Positions 27,501 to 37,373 of a stretch of 64,000 nt of DNA are shown here, piece after piece (within the stretch, counting starts at the first letter, position 1; each line of letters starts with the position of its first letter). Under the pieces are notes generated by a model that was given only the letters and a program-made list of their open reading frames with translations, was not told the DNA's origin and did no database searches. Origin of the DNA: Alphaproteobacteria bacterium. Lineage in GTDB: Bacteria > Pseudomonadota > Alphaproteobacteria > ATCC43930 > CGMCC-115725. Position numbers and translations under genes: made by a program. The stretch is from assembly GCA_030041335.1 (NCBI GenBank), contig JASHOB010000125.1, positions 1 through 64,000 on the forward strand, written 5' to 3'.

Positions 27501-27756
27501 TGTCATCTCCGCGAATGCGATCAGCCCCTGTCGCGGTCATGCTAAAGCAATTGCCTCTCGATGCCGCAAAAAAATCGCGGGAATCCGTTATATTCCAAAG
27601 GGAAGAGCGAGCCACGCACCGCTTTGCGTTGCGCGAAGGCGTGGGTCAATGAGGAAACAAGACTAGCTGCGTGGATTTGGTCTAAAACATCCCCCGATGA
27701 CGCGCTTGAACAATCACGGCACGCGAGCAATGGACAGTAACCAGGATATCGCCTTG

Positions 27757-30069
27757 ATGAAATTCGGTATCGGCCAGCCGGTGTCCCGCACCGAGGACCC
27801 GATTCTGCTGCGGGGCGCCGGTCGTTACACCGATGACGTCAACGTCGACGGACAGGCTTACGCCGTGATGGTGCGCAGCCACTATGCCCACGGCACCATC
27901 AAATCGATTGCGTCAGAGGCGGCCCGGGCGATGCCCGGTGTGCTCGGTGTCTATACCTGGGACGATCTCGCCAAAGGCGGCATTGGCATGTCCAATCCGC
28001 CAATGGCGGTGAAGGCGCGCGACGGTTCGAACATGAAGGCTGGTCCGCGCCCGGCTCTCGCGACCGGAAAGGTGCGGTATGTCGGTGAGGCCTATGCCGT
28101 TGTCATTGCCGAGAGCGTGGCACTCGCCAAGGACGCCGCCGAAGCGGTGGCCGTGGAGATTGAGCCACTGCCCGTGATCACCACCATCGCCGAGGCATTG
28201 GCGCCGGGGGCGCCGACCATTCACGAGGAAGCGCCGGGCAATGTCACGCTCGATTACCATTTCGGCAACACCGACGCGGTGAACGAGGCCTTCGCCAAGG
28301 CGGCTCATGTCACCCGGTTAAGACCGGTCAGCCAGCGTATCGTCGTCAACCCGATGGAACCGCGCTCTTGCGTCGCCGAGTTCAAGGACGGTCGCTACAT
28401 TTTTTCGGTCTGTTCGCAAGGGGTGTTCGGTCTGAGGCAAAGCCTCGCCAACGACATTCTGAAAGTGCCGCCTGCGCAGGTGCGGGTCATCACCGGCAAT
28501 GTCGGCGGCTCGTTTGGCATGAAGATCGTCGCCTATCCCGAGTATGTGTGCGCACTTTATGCGGCGAAAAGCCTGGGCAGAGCCGTGAAATGGACCGATG
28601 AGCGCTCCGGTTCGTTCGTGTCCGACAATCACGGTCGCGACCATGAGGTGACGGCGGAGGCGGCGTTCGACAAGGACGGCAAGATCCTTGCCGTCCGTCT
28701 CACCGGCTATGGCAATTACGGCGCCTTTCAGGGCCTGCCGCTGCAGGTCACCGTCAACGCGGTGAAGAACGTGGTGGGCGTTTATCGTACGCCGCTGGTC
28801 GAGGTCTCGACCAAATGCGTATTGACCAACGCGACGCCTGTGGGCGCCTATCGCGGTGCCGGCCGGCCGGAAGGCAATTATTACATGGAGCGGCTGATCG
28901 AGCAGGCGGCGCGGGAGATGGCGACCGACCCACTTGAGCTCCGCCGTCGCAATCTGATCCCGCCGCAGGCGATCCCTTACAAGGCGCCCTCCGACCTCAC
29001 CTATGACAGCGGCGACTTCCCGAGCATTCTGCAGGACGGGCTCGTCGCCGCCGACTGGGATGGCTATGGCGCACGCAAGGCCCTGAGCGACACCAAGGGC
29101 AAACTGCGCGGCCGCGGCATCGGGCATTACCTCGAGGTGACGGCGCCGCCGGGCAAGGAGATGGGTGGCATCCGGTTCGAGACAAACGGCGACGTCACCA
29201 TCATCACCGGCACGCTCGATTACGGGCAGGGCCACGCCGCGCCGTTCGCGCAAGTGCTGGTGCAGCGGCTCGGTCTGCCCTTCGAGCGCATTCGCCTCGT
29301 CCAAGGCGACAGCGATCAGCTCATCGCCGGTGGCGGCACAGGCGGTTCTCGTTCCATCATGGCCAGCGGCACCGCCATCGTACGCGCAAGCGATCAGGTG
29401 ATCGAGAACGGCAGGCTGCTCGCCGGACATTTCCTCGAAGCCGCGGCCGCGGATATCGAATTCGGCGACGGGCGCTTCACGATCGCGGGCACCGACCGTT
29501 CGATCGGCTTGCTCGACATTGCCCAACGGCTACGCCGTTCGCCGAACCTGCCCGACGGCATGCCAGCATCGCTCGATGTGGCGCTGGTGGTGGACAGTCC
29601 GCCGTCCGCGTTCCCCAATGGCTGCCATATCTGCGAGGTCGAGATCGATCCGGAGACGGGCGCGGTCGAGATCGCAAGATATACAATGGTGGACGATTTC
29701 GGCGTCATCGTGAATCCGCTGATGGTCGAAGGACAGGTCCATGGCGGCGTGACCCAGGGCATCGGTCAGGCGCTCTTCGAGATGGCTCGTTATGATTCCG
29801 GGGGCCAACTGCTGACCGGCTCGTACATGGATTACGCCATGCCGCGCGCCGGCGATGTGCCGAATTTCAATTTCAGCAGCCATCCGGTACCGGCGCAGAG
29901 CAATATACTCGGCGTCAAGGGGTGCGGCGAGGCCGGTTGCTCGGGCTCACTGCCGGCGGTGATGAACGCGGTGGTCGACGCGCTCTCGGTCTATGGCATT
30001 CATCACATCGACATGCCGGCAACGCCCTATCGGGTCTGGCAAGCGATTCGAAGTGCGCGCAAGTCTTAG
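27757..30069 (+). CDS. Xanthine dehydrogenase/CO dehydrogenase family molybdopterin-binding large subunit (copy 2)
   Basis: A 770-residue paralogue of the previous protein. KFGIGQPVSRTEDPILLRGAG opens it, NVGGSFGMKIVAYPEYV and AYRGAGRPEGNYYMERLIEQ follow, and GCGEAGCSGSLPAVMNAVVD holds the catalytic Glu. Resemblance to copy 1 runs along the whole length, so the pair arose by duplication or acquisition of related genes. I chose the ATG at 27757 by alignment with the paralogue; in-frame starts at 27730 and 27697 are possible. Substrate unknown. An LLM flavin oxidoreductase follows about 120 bases on, same strand. Confidence 0.9.
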   Translation: MKFGIGQPVSRTEDPILLRGAGRYTDDVNVDGQAYAVMVRSHYAHGTIKSIASEAARAMPGVLGVYTWDDLAKGGIGMSNPPMAVKARDGSNMKAGPRPALATGKVRYVGEAYAVVIAESVALAKDAAEAVAVEIEPLPVITTIAEALAPGAPTIHEEAPGNVTLDYHFGNTDAVNEAFAKAAHVTRLRPVSQRIVVNPMEPRSCVAEFKDGRYIFSVCSQGVFGLRQSLANDILKVPPAQVRVITGNVGGSFGMKIVAYPEYVCALYAAKSLGRAVKWTDERSGSFVSDNHGRDHEVTAEAAFDKDGKILAVRLTGYGNYGAFQGLPLQVTVNAVKNVVGVYRTPLVEVSTKCVLTNATPVGAYRGAGRPEGNYYMERLIEQAAREMATDPLELRRRNLIPPQAIPYKAPSDLTYDSGDFPSILQDGLVAADWDGYGARKALSDTKGKLRGRGIGHYLEVTAPPGKEMGGIRFETNGDVTIITGTLDYGQGHAAPFAQVLVQRLGLPFERIRLVQGDSDQLIAGGGTGGSRSIMASGTAIVRASDQVIENGRLLAGHFLEAAAADIEFGDGRFTIAGTDRSIGLLDIAQRLRRSPNLPDGMPASLDVALVVDSPPSAFPNGCHICEVEIDPETGAVEIARYTMVDDFGVIVNPLMVEGQVHGGVTQGIGQALFEMARYDSGGQLLTGSYMDYAMPRAGDVPNFNFSSHPVPAQSNILGVKGCGEAGCSGSLPAVMNAVVDALSVYGIHHIDMPATPYRVWQAIRSARKS

Positions 30070-30190
30070 CGATCGTCGTCTGCCGATCCCTGGCATCGGC
30101 TGCTCCTCCCTCGCGCGAATGCGTGCTTGATGCGCCAAGGAAAGCCCGTTAGCGTCCGCCGCAAATGCTAATATATTTGGCGGAGCGCCC

Positions 30191-31282
30191 ATGAAGGCTG
30201 CGTTTTTCTCACCGGTTGCTTATCAAGGTACGGCGCCGGGTGGCTGGCCGGTGCCGGCCGACGCCTATTCTGACGAGGCGGCACAGCACTCCTACAACGC
30301 GTCGATCGAGCGTTTCCGGCTCGCCGACGAGACGGGCTGGGACTGGGTCACGGTTGCGGAACATCACTATTCGCCGTTCTCGCTGACGCCCAATCCGATG
30401 CTGCTTGCCGGCGCATTGAGCCAGGTCGTACGCAAGGCGAAGATCGCCGTGCTCGGCCCGACCGTGCCGATGTTGAATCCGGTGCGGGTCGCTGAAGAGT
30501 TCGCCATCCTCGACACCATGAGCGGTGGCCGCGTTATCGCCGGGCTCATGCGCGGGACACCGAACGAGTATGTCACTTACAACATCAATCCGGAGGAATC
30601 CCGCGAGCGCTTCAGGGAAGCGCTCGAACTGATCCGGATGGTGTGGACCGAGCCGCAGCCGTTCGGCTGGCAAGGGCGGCATTACGAATTCCGCGCCGTC
30701 TCGATCTGGCCGCGCCCCGTGCAGAAGCCGCACCCGCCATTATACATGTCTGGTTCAAGCCCGGAATCGGGCGCGCTGGCAGCGCGCAGCCATATCGGCA
30801 TCGGCTTCGCCGTGACGACTTTGCCGCTGGCGACAAAGGCGATTGCGCACTACCGCTCGCAAGCAGCAGCCGCGGGATGGGCGCCAACGCCGGACGATAT
30901 CATCTATCGCTGCGGCCTCCACATCGCCGCTAGCGACGAGCAGGCTGGCAACGACCTGACCTCGGGTCCGCCGCGGGGACGCTTCAGCATTTCCAACCCG
31001 GCGCTCGAAAGCGCGGTCGCAGGCACCAGCTATTATGGCCGCGACTTCGAGGCGCAGCGTAATCGCGTCGCGCGTCTGCCGACGATCAAGGACGCGGTCG
31101 AGCAGGGCCAGATACTGCTGGGCGGACCGGAAAGCGTCTTCAGCCAGATCATGAAAATCCGTCAACTGATCGGAGCCGGTATACTCGATCTCGTGCTGAT
31201 TTCGCAGGACGACGGCAAGGCGCGCCGCGCTATCGAATTGTTCGCCAACAAGGTGCTGCCGCGCCTTCACGATATGGAATAA
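30191..31282 (+). CDS. LLM class flavin-dependent oxidoreductase
   Basis: A 363-residue luciferase-like monooxygenase with a TIM-barrel fold that uses reduced FMN. Family features include DETGWDWVTVAEHHYSPFS (the EHH segment near the flavin site), LGPTVPMLNPVRVAEEFAI and ILDTMSGGRVIAGLMRGTPN. Such enzymes oxidise aldehydes, alkanes, amines or sulfonates; the substrate cannot be told. GGAG lies 6 bases before the ATG. The next gene begins 5 bases after the stop, so the two form an operon with the hydrolase. Confidence 0.87.
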   Translation: MKAAFFSPVAYQGTAPGGWPVPADAYSDEAAQHSYNASIERFRLADETGWDWVTVAEHHYSPFSLTPNPMLLAGALSQVVRKAKIAVLGPTVPMLNPVRVAEEFAILDTMSGGRVIAGLMRGTPNEYVTYNINPEESRERFREALELIRMVWTEPQPFGWQGRHYEFRAVSIWPRPVQKPHPPLYMSGSSPESGALAARSHIGIGFAVTTLPLATKAIAHYRSQAAAAGWAPTPDDIIYRCGLHIAASDEQAGNDLTSGPPRGRFSISNPALESAVAGTSYYGRDFEAQRNRVARLPTIKDAVEQGQILLGGPESVFSQIMKIRQLIGAGILDLVLISQDDGKARRAIELFANKVLPRLHDME

Positions 31283-31287
31283 GCAAC

Positions 31288-32067
31288 ATGAGTTTTCAGG
31301 AGCGTTACGTCGAGGCCGACGGATTTCGCATTCGCTATCTCGAGGCCGGCCAGGGCGCGCCGCTGATCTGGTTCCATGGCGGCGGCGGGTTGCAGCTCAA
31401 CAAGCTGCATGCACTGCTAGCGTCCAAGCATCGGCTGATCGCCCTCGAGGTGCCGGGATTCGGTGATTCGCCGGTGAACCAGCGCACCAAGAACCTGGCG
31501 GAACTGGCGGCGACAATGGGAGCGGCGCTAACGGCGCTCGGCATCGACCAGTTTGATGTCATGGGCATCTCGTTCGGTGGTGCGCTGACGTTGTGGACCA
31601 CCATCCTGCTCGCGGACCGTGTCAAGTCGGCGGTATTGCTTGCGCCCGCCGCCTATCGGCCCAACCGGTCGACACCGCCGACCCCCGAGCAAATGCGCAA
31701 TATGCTGTACGCGCATCCGGAGCGCGTGCCGCCGGCACCACCGCCGCCAGCCGAGCTGACGCAGAAGCAAATGGCTCTCGCCATCCGAGTGATGGCTGCG
31801 TCCCCTCAGGCCGAGATGGAAGCGGGGATGAAAGATTGCAAAGTTCCGGTGCTGGTGCTGATGGGCACCGAGGATCGTCTGATCCCGCCAGCGATGGCCC
31901 GGCATTACCGCGAGATTCTGCCCGATTGCTACCTGGTCATGGTCTACGATGCGGCACACGCACTCGATGTCGATCGGCCCGAAGCCTGCTTTGCCGTGAT
32001 CGACGATTTCCTGATGCGTCAGGGCAAGTTCGTCGTCAGCAACGAAGACGGCGCTATTTTCCCTTAA
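31288..32067 (+). CDS. Alpha/beta-fold hydrolase
   Basis: A 259-residue hydrolase with a complete triad: Ser in MGISFGGAL, Asp in LMGTEDRLIPP and His in YDAAHALDVDRPE. HGGGGLQLN supplies the oxyanion-hole region. The format resembles meta-cleavage product hydrolases and enol-lactone hydrolases of degradation pathways. Its operon partner is an LLM monooxygenase, so a monooxygenation followed by hydrolysis is a reasonable inference (for example a Baeyer-Villiger-like ester product), unproven. The final 14 bases overlap the mvaB stop region on the other strand. Confidence 0.86.
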   Translation: MSFQERYVEADGFRIRYLEAGQGAPLIWFHGGGGLQLNKLHALLASKHRLIALEVPGFGDSPVNQRTKNLAELAATMGAALTALGIDQFDVMGISFGGALTLWTTILLADRVKSAVLLAPAAYRPNRSTPPTPEQMRNMLYAHPERVPPAPPPPAELTQKQMALAIRVMAASPQAEMEAGMKDCKVPVLVLMGTEDRLIPPAMARHYREILPDCYLVMVYDAAHALDVDRPEACFAVIDDFLMRQGKFVVSNEDGAIFP

Positions 32068-32974
32068 TTGCAAGCTTGGCGGCGAGCGCCCGCGCCACTT
32101 TCGATTGCGGCTCCCGGCCCAGTGCGGCCGAGACGAATCGTCCCGCCGCCGCGAGTTTGGCGAGCTCGATTCCGCTCTCGATACCGAGCCCGTCGAGCAT
32201 ATAGAGCACATCCTCGCTCGCGACATTACCGGTGGCGCCGGGGGCGTAGGGACAACCGCCGAGCCCGGCCACCGAACTATCGAAGACAGCGATGCCCAGT
32301 TCGAGGGAGGCCAAGATGTTTGCCAGAGCCTGACCGTAAGTGTCGTGGTAATGCCCGGCGAGTTTGGCCACCGGCACTTTGTCCGCTACCGCCTCGATCA
32401 TGCTCTGAATCCGCTGCGGCGTGCCCGTGCCGATCGTGTCGCCGAGCGAAATCTCGTAGCACCCGAGTTCCCATAATCTGGCGGCTACGACAGCGACGGC
32501 GCCCGGTGCAATCGGCCCTTCATAAGGGCAGTCGATCACGGTCGAGATATAGCCGCGCGCCCGAATGCCGTGGGCCCGCGCCGCGGCAACGACCGGCGCG
32601 ATACGGGCGTAACTTTCGGCGATGGAGCAATTGGTATTGCGCCGGCTGAAGCTTTCCGACGCCGCCGTGAACACGGCGATCTCATCGCAATGCGCGGCAA
32701 GGGCACCCTCGAAGCCCTTCATGTTGGGTACCAGTACCGGATAGGTGACGCCGGGAGAGCGTTGCAGTCCGGCCACCACTGCTGCCGTATCGGCCATCTG
32801 CGGGATCCATTTGGGCGACACGAAGCTGCCGGCCTCGATGGTAGTCAAGCCGGCCTCCGCAAGCCGATGGATCAGCGCGATCTTGGTCGGAGCGCTGATG
32901 ATCTGCGCTTCGTTCTGGAGCCCGTCGCGAGGTCCGACCTCGACCATGCGCACCGTGGCGGGAAGGCGCATCAT
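32054..32974 (-). CDS. mvaB: Hydroxymethylglutaryl-CoA lyase
   Basis: A 306-residue TIM-barrel lyase that splits HMG-CoA into acetyl-CoA and acetoacetate, the last step of leucine degradation. VEVGPRDGLQNE is the N-terminal signature, DTIGTGTPQRIQ and GHYHDTYGQALAN line the metal site, and SSVAGLGGCPYAPGATGN carries the catalytic Cys loop. Its start overlaps the liuD stop (ATGA). Last gene of the operon; the stop region overlaps the convergent hydrolase gene by 14 bases. Confidence 0.95.
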   Translation of the reverse strand: MMRLPATVRMVEVGPRDGLQNEAQIISAPTKIALIHRLAEAGLTTIEAGSFVSPKWIPQMADTAAVVAGLQRSPGVTYPVLVPNMKGFEGALAAHCDEIAVFTAASESFSRRNTNCSIAESYARIAPVVAAARAHGIRARGYISTVIDCPYEGPIAPGAVAVVAARLWELGCYEISLGDTIGTGTPQRIQSMIEAVADKVPVAKLAGHYHDTYGQALANILASLELGIAVFDSSVAGLGGCPYAPGATGNVASEDVLYMLDGLGIESGIELAKLAAAGRFVSAALGREPQSKVARALAAKLAIKGK

Positions 32975-34860
32975 TTTGCCGCCGCGGTAAAGGCCATCAG
33001 GGCCACACCTTCGTCGACGAGCTCGCCCACGGCGTAATTGATGGCATCAATCGTACCGTCTGCCGGCGCGGCAATGGTGTGCTCCATCTTCATTGCCTCC
33101 AAGATAAGGATCGGCTGACCGCGTTTCACCCTGTCGCCTGCCTGTGCCAGGACCTGTACGATCTTGCCCGGCATCGGCGCGGTCAATCGGCCAGCCGCAA
33201 ACGCCTCATCGTCGCGCCCGGCGAGCGGATCGATGAGCTCGAGATTCCACGAGCCGTCATTGTCGATCACGGTGAAGCGACTGCCGACGCGAACGACATC
33301 GACATGCTGGTTCGCCGTCTCCGTTCCGGCCAGCACGACCATCCGCTCGTTTGCGCCATCGCGCCAGCGGATTTCGCGCGGGCCCCTCCCGTCGAGGCGC
33401 CAGCCATCGCGCGCCGACCAGGGCGAATAGCGGTCGACGCCTGGCTGCGGCCGTTCGGCCGCGACCAGGGCGAGGCTCGCCGCGGTGATGGCCGACTCGG
33501 GTGCCGGCGGCGGCGCCAGCCTGTCGCGGTGTCGCGCGATGAAGCCGGTGTCGACCGCGCCGGCAGCGAAATCGCCCAAGCGCACGAGCCGCAACAGAAA
33601 ATCGCGATTGGTGGCGATACCGGCCACGCGATAGCGTGCCAAGGTTTGATCGAGCCGGGCAATCGCGGCGCGGCGATCGTGGCCCCGAACCGCGAGCTTG
33701 GCGATCATCGGGTCGTAGAAGGGCGTGATCGTATCGCCTTGCCGCACCCCGGTTTCGATGCGCCGATTCGCCGTCGCGGGCGGCGCGCGAAGCAAGACGA
33801 GGCGACCGCTCGCAGGCAGGAAGTCGTGACGCGGGTCTTCGGCATAGATGCGCACTTCGATGGCATGGCCGCTCGATGCGATCCGATCCTGGGTCAGCGG
33901 CAGTGACTCACCCCCTGCCACACGCAACTGCCATTCCACCAGATCGAGATCGTTGATCAGCTCCGTCACCGGATGCTCGACCTGGAGCCGGGTATTCATC
34001 TCGATGAAATAGAAGCGGCCGTCGCCGACGATGAACTCAACGGTGCCGGCGTTGACGTAACGCACGGCGCGGGCGACGGCGACGGCTGCCGCGTGCATGG
34101 CACGGCGGGTCAGCGGATCGAGATTGGGCGCGGGCGCCTCCTCGATCACCTTCTGGTGGCGGCGCTGCACTGAACAATCCCGCTCGCCGAGATGGACGAT
34201 GTTGCCGGCTTGGTCTCCGAACACCTGCACTTCCACATGTCGCGGCCGCGCCAAATATTTCTCGATCAGCACGCGATCGTCGCCGAAGGCCGCCCGCGCC
34301 TCGCGCTGGGCGCCCGCGAGCGCGGCCGCGAAGTCGCCCGGCCGCTCGACCACGCGCATGCCCTTGCCGCCGCCGCCCGCCCAAGCCTTGATCAGCACGG
34401 GATAACCGATCTCATGTGCCGTCGCGGCCAGATGGTCTGCGCGCTGATCATTGCCGTGATAACCGGGCACGACAGGAACGCCCGCCGCTTCCATCATCTG
34501 CTTCGCCGCCGCCTTCGAGCCCATGGCTCGCATCACGGCCGCCGACGGCCCGACAAATACAATGCCGGCATCAGCGCAGGCGTCGGCAAAGTCGGCGTTC
34601 TCGGCCAGGAAGCCGTAGCCGGGATGTACCGCCTCAGCGCCGGATCGCCGTGTCGCGTCGACGATCGCCGCTATGTTGAGATAGGATTCACGTGCGGGCG
34701 CCGCGCCGATGCGGAAAGCCTCGTCGGCCTCTTCGACATGGAGAGCGTTGGCATCGGCGTCGGAGTAGACCGCGACCGTAGCGATTCCCAAGCGCCGGGC
34801 GGTGCGGATCACGCGGCACGCGATCTCGCCGCGATTGGCAATCAACAGCTTATTGAACAT
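32971..34860 (-). CDS. liuD: Methylcrotonyl-CoA carboxylase biotin subunit
   Basis: A 629-residue subunit with biotin carboxylase, linker and biotin-carrier domains. MFNKLLIANRGEIACRVIR opens it, AGGGGKGMRVV is the ATP-grasp glycine loop, GTVEFIVGDGRFYFIEMNTR is in the active site, and ILEAMKMEHTI near the C terminus carries the biotinylated Lys. Between liuB, liuC and mvaB it acts with LiuB to carboxylate 3-methylcrotonyl-CoA. The start at 34860 fits the family; an in-frame ATG at 34944 would run far into liuC. ATGA overlap with mvaB. Confidence 0.94.
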   Translation of the reverse strand: MFNKLLIANRGEIACRVIRTARRLGIATVAVYSDADANALHVEEADEAFRIGAAPARESYLNIAAIVDATRRSGAEAVHPGYGFLAENADFADACADAGIVFVGPSAAVMRAMGSKAAAKQMMEAAGVPVVPGYHGNDQRADHLAATAHEIGYPVLIKAWAGGGGKGMRVVERPGDFAAALAGAQREARAAFGDDRVLIEKYLARPRHVEVQVFGDQAGNIVHLGERDCSVQRRHQKVIEEAPAPNLDPLTRRAMHAAAVAVARAVRYVNAGTVEFIVGDGRFYFIEMNTRLQVEHPVTELINDLDLVEWQLRVAGGESLPLTQDRIASSGHAIEVRIYAEDPRHDFLPASGRLVLLRAPPATANRRIETGVRQGDTITPFYDPMIAKLAVRGHDRRAAIARLDQTLARYRVAGIATNRDFLLRLVRLGDFAAGAVDTGFIARHRDRLAPPPAPESAITAASLALVAAERPQPGVDRYSPWSARDGWRLDGRGPREIRWRDGANERMVVLAGTETANQHVDVVRVGSRFTVIDNDGSWNLELIDPLAGRDDEAFAAGRLTAPMPGKIVQVLAQAGDRVKRGQPILILEAMKMEHTIAAPADGTIDAINYAVGELVDEGVALMAFTAAAK

Positions 34861-34867
34861 CGAATCA

Positions 34868-35650
34868 CTATCGTCGCCATTGCGGTCGGCGCTTCTCCAG
34901 GAACGCGGCGACGCCTTCGCGACCTTCGGCCGAGGCACGCGCATCGGCGATCCCCTTCGCCGTCACCTGCATCAACGCCTCGTCCACGCGGCGGCCCGAT
35001 ACGGCGGCGATGAGTTGTTTCGCGTTCGTCTGCGCTCCGGTGGCGCCTTCAAGCAGCATGCCGGTGCACCTGTCCACGGCGCTGTCGAGTTCGGCCGCCG
35101 GCACCACCTCATGCACCAGACCGATGCGGCACGCTTCAGCGGCGGAAATCCGCTCCGCCGTAAGAAACAATCGCCGCGCATGCCGCGCGCCAATGGCGGC
35201 GAGCACGTAGGGCCCAATGGTCGCGGGAATTAGGCCAAGCCGGACCTCGTTGATCGCGAATTTTCCCTCGGTGGTGGCAATGACGATGTCGCAGCAGGCG
35301 ACCAGGCCGGTGCTGCCGGCAAAGCACGAGCCGTTGACCCGCGCAATCGTCGGCTTGGGGAACTCGTTCAGCCGTCGCAGCATCAGGGCCAGTCCCATGG
35401 CGTCGGCGAGGTTTTCCTCGCGACTGTAGCCGGCCATGCGCTTCATCCAGTTCAAATCGGCGCCGGCAGAGAAATTCGCACCCGCGCCGGTCAGCACCAG
35501 CGCGCGCAGTGACGCATCCTGTGCCAAGCGCGCAAAGGCATCGCTTAACGCCGCGATCAACGCATCATCGAAGGCGTTGTGGATCTCCGGGCGGTTGAGC
35601 GTGATCTTGGCGACGCCGCGGGCGTCGATTTCGATGAGGAGGTTAGTCAT
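34868..35650 (-). CDS. liuC: Enoyl-CoA hydratase, probably methylglutaconyl-CoA hydratase
   Basis: A 260-residue crotonase-fold protein that by position hydrates 3-methylglutaconyl-CoA to HMG-CoA. FSAGADLNWMKRM provides the first oxyanion-hole segment, and INEVRLGLIPATIGPYVLAA and RIGLVHEVV are typical of LiuC/AUH proteins. The second oxyanion segment reads CFAGSTGLVACCD, where relatives usually have YGGGVGLVAACD, an unusual Ala-Gly-Ser-Thr version. I prefer the ATG at 35650 with GGA eight bases upstream to a GTG at 35656 that overlaps the liuB stop. liuD starts 7 bases after it. Confidence 0.88.
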   Translation of the reverse strand: MTNLLIEIDARGVAKITLNRPEIHNAFDDALIAALSDAFARLAQDASLRALVLTGAGANFSAGADLNWMKRMAGYSREENLADAMGLALMLRRLNEFPKPTIARVNGSCFAGSTGLVACCDIVIATTEGKFAINEVRLGLIPATIGPYVLAAIGARHARRLFLTAERISAAEACRIGLVHEVVPAAELDSAVDRCTGMLLEGATGAQTNAKQLIAAVSGRRVDEALMQVTAKGIADARASAEGREGVAAFLEKRRPQWRR

Positions 35651-35652
35651 GG

Positions 35653-37260
35653 TCACATCCGGAACACCCCGAATTCGCTGTTTTCGATCGGCGCGTTAAG
35701 GCTCGCTGAAAGACCGAGCGCCAGCACGCGCCGGGTCTCGGCTGGGTCAATCACGCCGTCGTCCCAGAGCCGAGCGCTGGCGTAGTAGGGATGACCCTGC
35801 GTCTCATATTGCGCCCGGATCGGCTCTTTGAATTTTTCCTCCTGTGCCGGCGTCCAGCTCTTGCCGCCGGCTTCGAGATTGTCGCGCCGGATGGTAGCGA
35901 GCACCGAGGCCGCTTGCTCGCCGCCCATCACCGAGATGCGCGCGTTCGGCCACAACCACAGGAAGCGCGGATCGTACGCGCGACCGCACATGCTGTAATT
36001 GCCGGCGCCGAAGCTGCCGCCGATGATCACGGTGAATTTCGGCACGCGCGCGCAAGCGACTGCCATCACCATCTTGGCACCATCCTTGGCGATACCGCCG
36101 GCCTCGTATTTGCGGCCGACCATGAAGCCGGAGATATTCTGCAGAAAGATCAACGGAATGCCACGTTGCGCGCAGAGCTCGATGAAATGGGCCCCCTTGA
36201 GCGCACTTTCCGAAAACAGAATGCCATTGTTGGCGACGATGCCAACGGGATAGCCCCAGAGCCGAGCGAAACCGGTCACCAGCGTTTCGCCATAGAGCCG
36301 CTTGAACTCGTCGAATTCGCTGGCGTCGACCAGGCGCGCGATCACCTCGCGTACGTCATAAGGCTTGCGCGCGTCGCTCGGCACGATGCCGTAAAGCTCG
36401 TCGGCCGGGTATAGCGGTTCGCGCGGCTCGGCGATATCGAGCAACGGCCGCTTCACCGAATTGAGATTGGCGACGATGCGTCGTGCAATGCCGAGCGCGT
36501 GCGCATCGTCGATGGCAAGGTGATCGGCGACCCCGGATATGCGTGCGTGGACCTCGGCCCCGCCGAGCTCCTCCGCCGTGACGACCTCGCCGGTCGCGGC
36601 CTTCACCAGCGGCGGCCCGCCAAGAAAAATCGTGCCCTCGTTGCGCACGATAATGGTCTCGTCCGACATGGCCGGGACATAGGCACCGCCGGCGGTGCAA
36701 GAACCCATCACCAGCGCAATCTGCGGAATGCCGGCGGCGGAGAGCGTCGCTTGATTGTAGAAGATGCGGCCGAAATCGTCGCGGTCGGGAAACACCTCGT
36801 CCTGGTTCGGCAAATTGGCACCGCCGGAATCGACGAGATAGAGGCATGGCAGCCGGTTCTCGCGGGCGATCTGCTGGGCGCGCAGATGCTTTTTCACGGT
36901 AACGGGATAGTAGCTGCCGCCCTTCACCGTCGCATCGTTGGCGATGACGACGCATTCGCGCCCGGCGATCTGGCCGATACCGGTAATGATTCCGCCCGCC
37001 GGCACGTCGTCGGCATAGAGCCGGTAGCCGGCGAGGGGCGAGAATTCGAGAAACGGCGATCCCGGATCGAGCAGCCCATTGATGCGTTCGCGCGGCAGTA
37101 GTTTTCCGCGCGATCGATGGCGCTGGCGCGCCGCCTCGCCGCCGCCGCCGCCGATCTCGGCCAACCGTGCGCGCAGATCGTCGGCCAACGACCTCATAAG
37201 GGCATCGTTGACGCGGAAGCTCTCCGCGTGCCGATCGAGAGCGGTCTTAAGGACCGGCAT
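35653..37260 (-). CDS. liuB: Methylcrotonyl-CoA carboxylase carboxyltransferase subunit
   Basis: A 535-residue beta subunit that transfers the carboxyl group from biotin to 3-methylcrotonyl-CoA. [20 protein letters not shown] and [16 protein letters not shown] form the acyl-CoA site, and [20 protein letters not shown] and [12 protein letters not shown] the carboxybiotin site; all are typical of the methylcrotonyl rather than the propionyl enzyme. Start at 37260 gives the usual [16 protein letters not shown]. It lies 113 bases after the acyl-CoA ligase and is followed immediately by liuC. Confidence 0.95.
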   Translation of the reverse strand: MPVLKTALDRHAESFRVNDALMRSLADDLRARLAEIGGGGGEAARQRHRSRGKLLPRERINGLLDPGSPFLEFSPLAGYRLYADDVPAGGIITGIGQIAGRECVVIANDATVKGGSYYPVTVKKHLRAQQIARENRLPCLYLVDSGGANLPNQDEVFPDRDDFGRIFYNQATLSAAGIPQIALVMGSCTAGGAYVPAMSDETIIVRNEGTIFLGGPPLVKAATGEVVTAEELGGAEVHARISGVADHLAIDDAHALGIARRIVANLNSVKRPLLDIAEPREPLYPADELYGIVPSDARKPYDVREVIARLVDASEFDEFKRLYGETLVTGFARLWGYPVGIVANNGILFSESALKGAHFIELCAQRGIPLIFLQNISGFMVGRKYEAGGIAKDGAKMVMAVACARVPKFTVIIGGSFGAGNYSMCGRAYDPRFLWLWPNARISVMGGEQAASVLATIRRDNLEAGGKSWTPAQEEKFKEPIRAQYETQGHPYYASARLWDDGVIDPAETRRVLALGLSASLNAPIENSEFGVFRM

Positions 37261-37373
37261 GCCCGCCGTCTCGCCGTGGCGGCGCAAGCGAACCGGGCCC
37301 GCACATCGCTTCTCCGGGTGGCTTCCCGCTTTCGCGGAGATGGCCAGTCGGGCGACCTTGCACAGTCATGCGA

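Noticed and set aside
28318-29526. 402-codon minus-strand frame
   Set aside because: Antisense of the second molybdopterin subunit, with no motif of its own.
25179-30069. Carbon monoxide dehydrogenase (CoxL) pair
   Set aside because: The large subunits resemble CoxL, but both lack the AYRCSF active-site loop and have no CoxM/CoxS partners, so CO oxidation is not supported.
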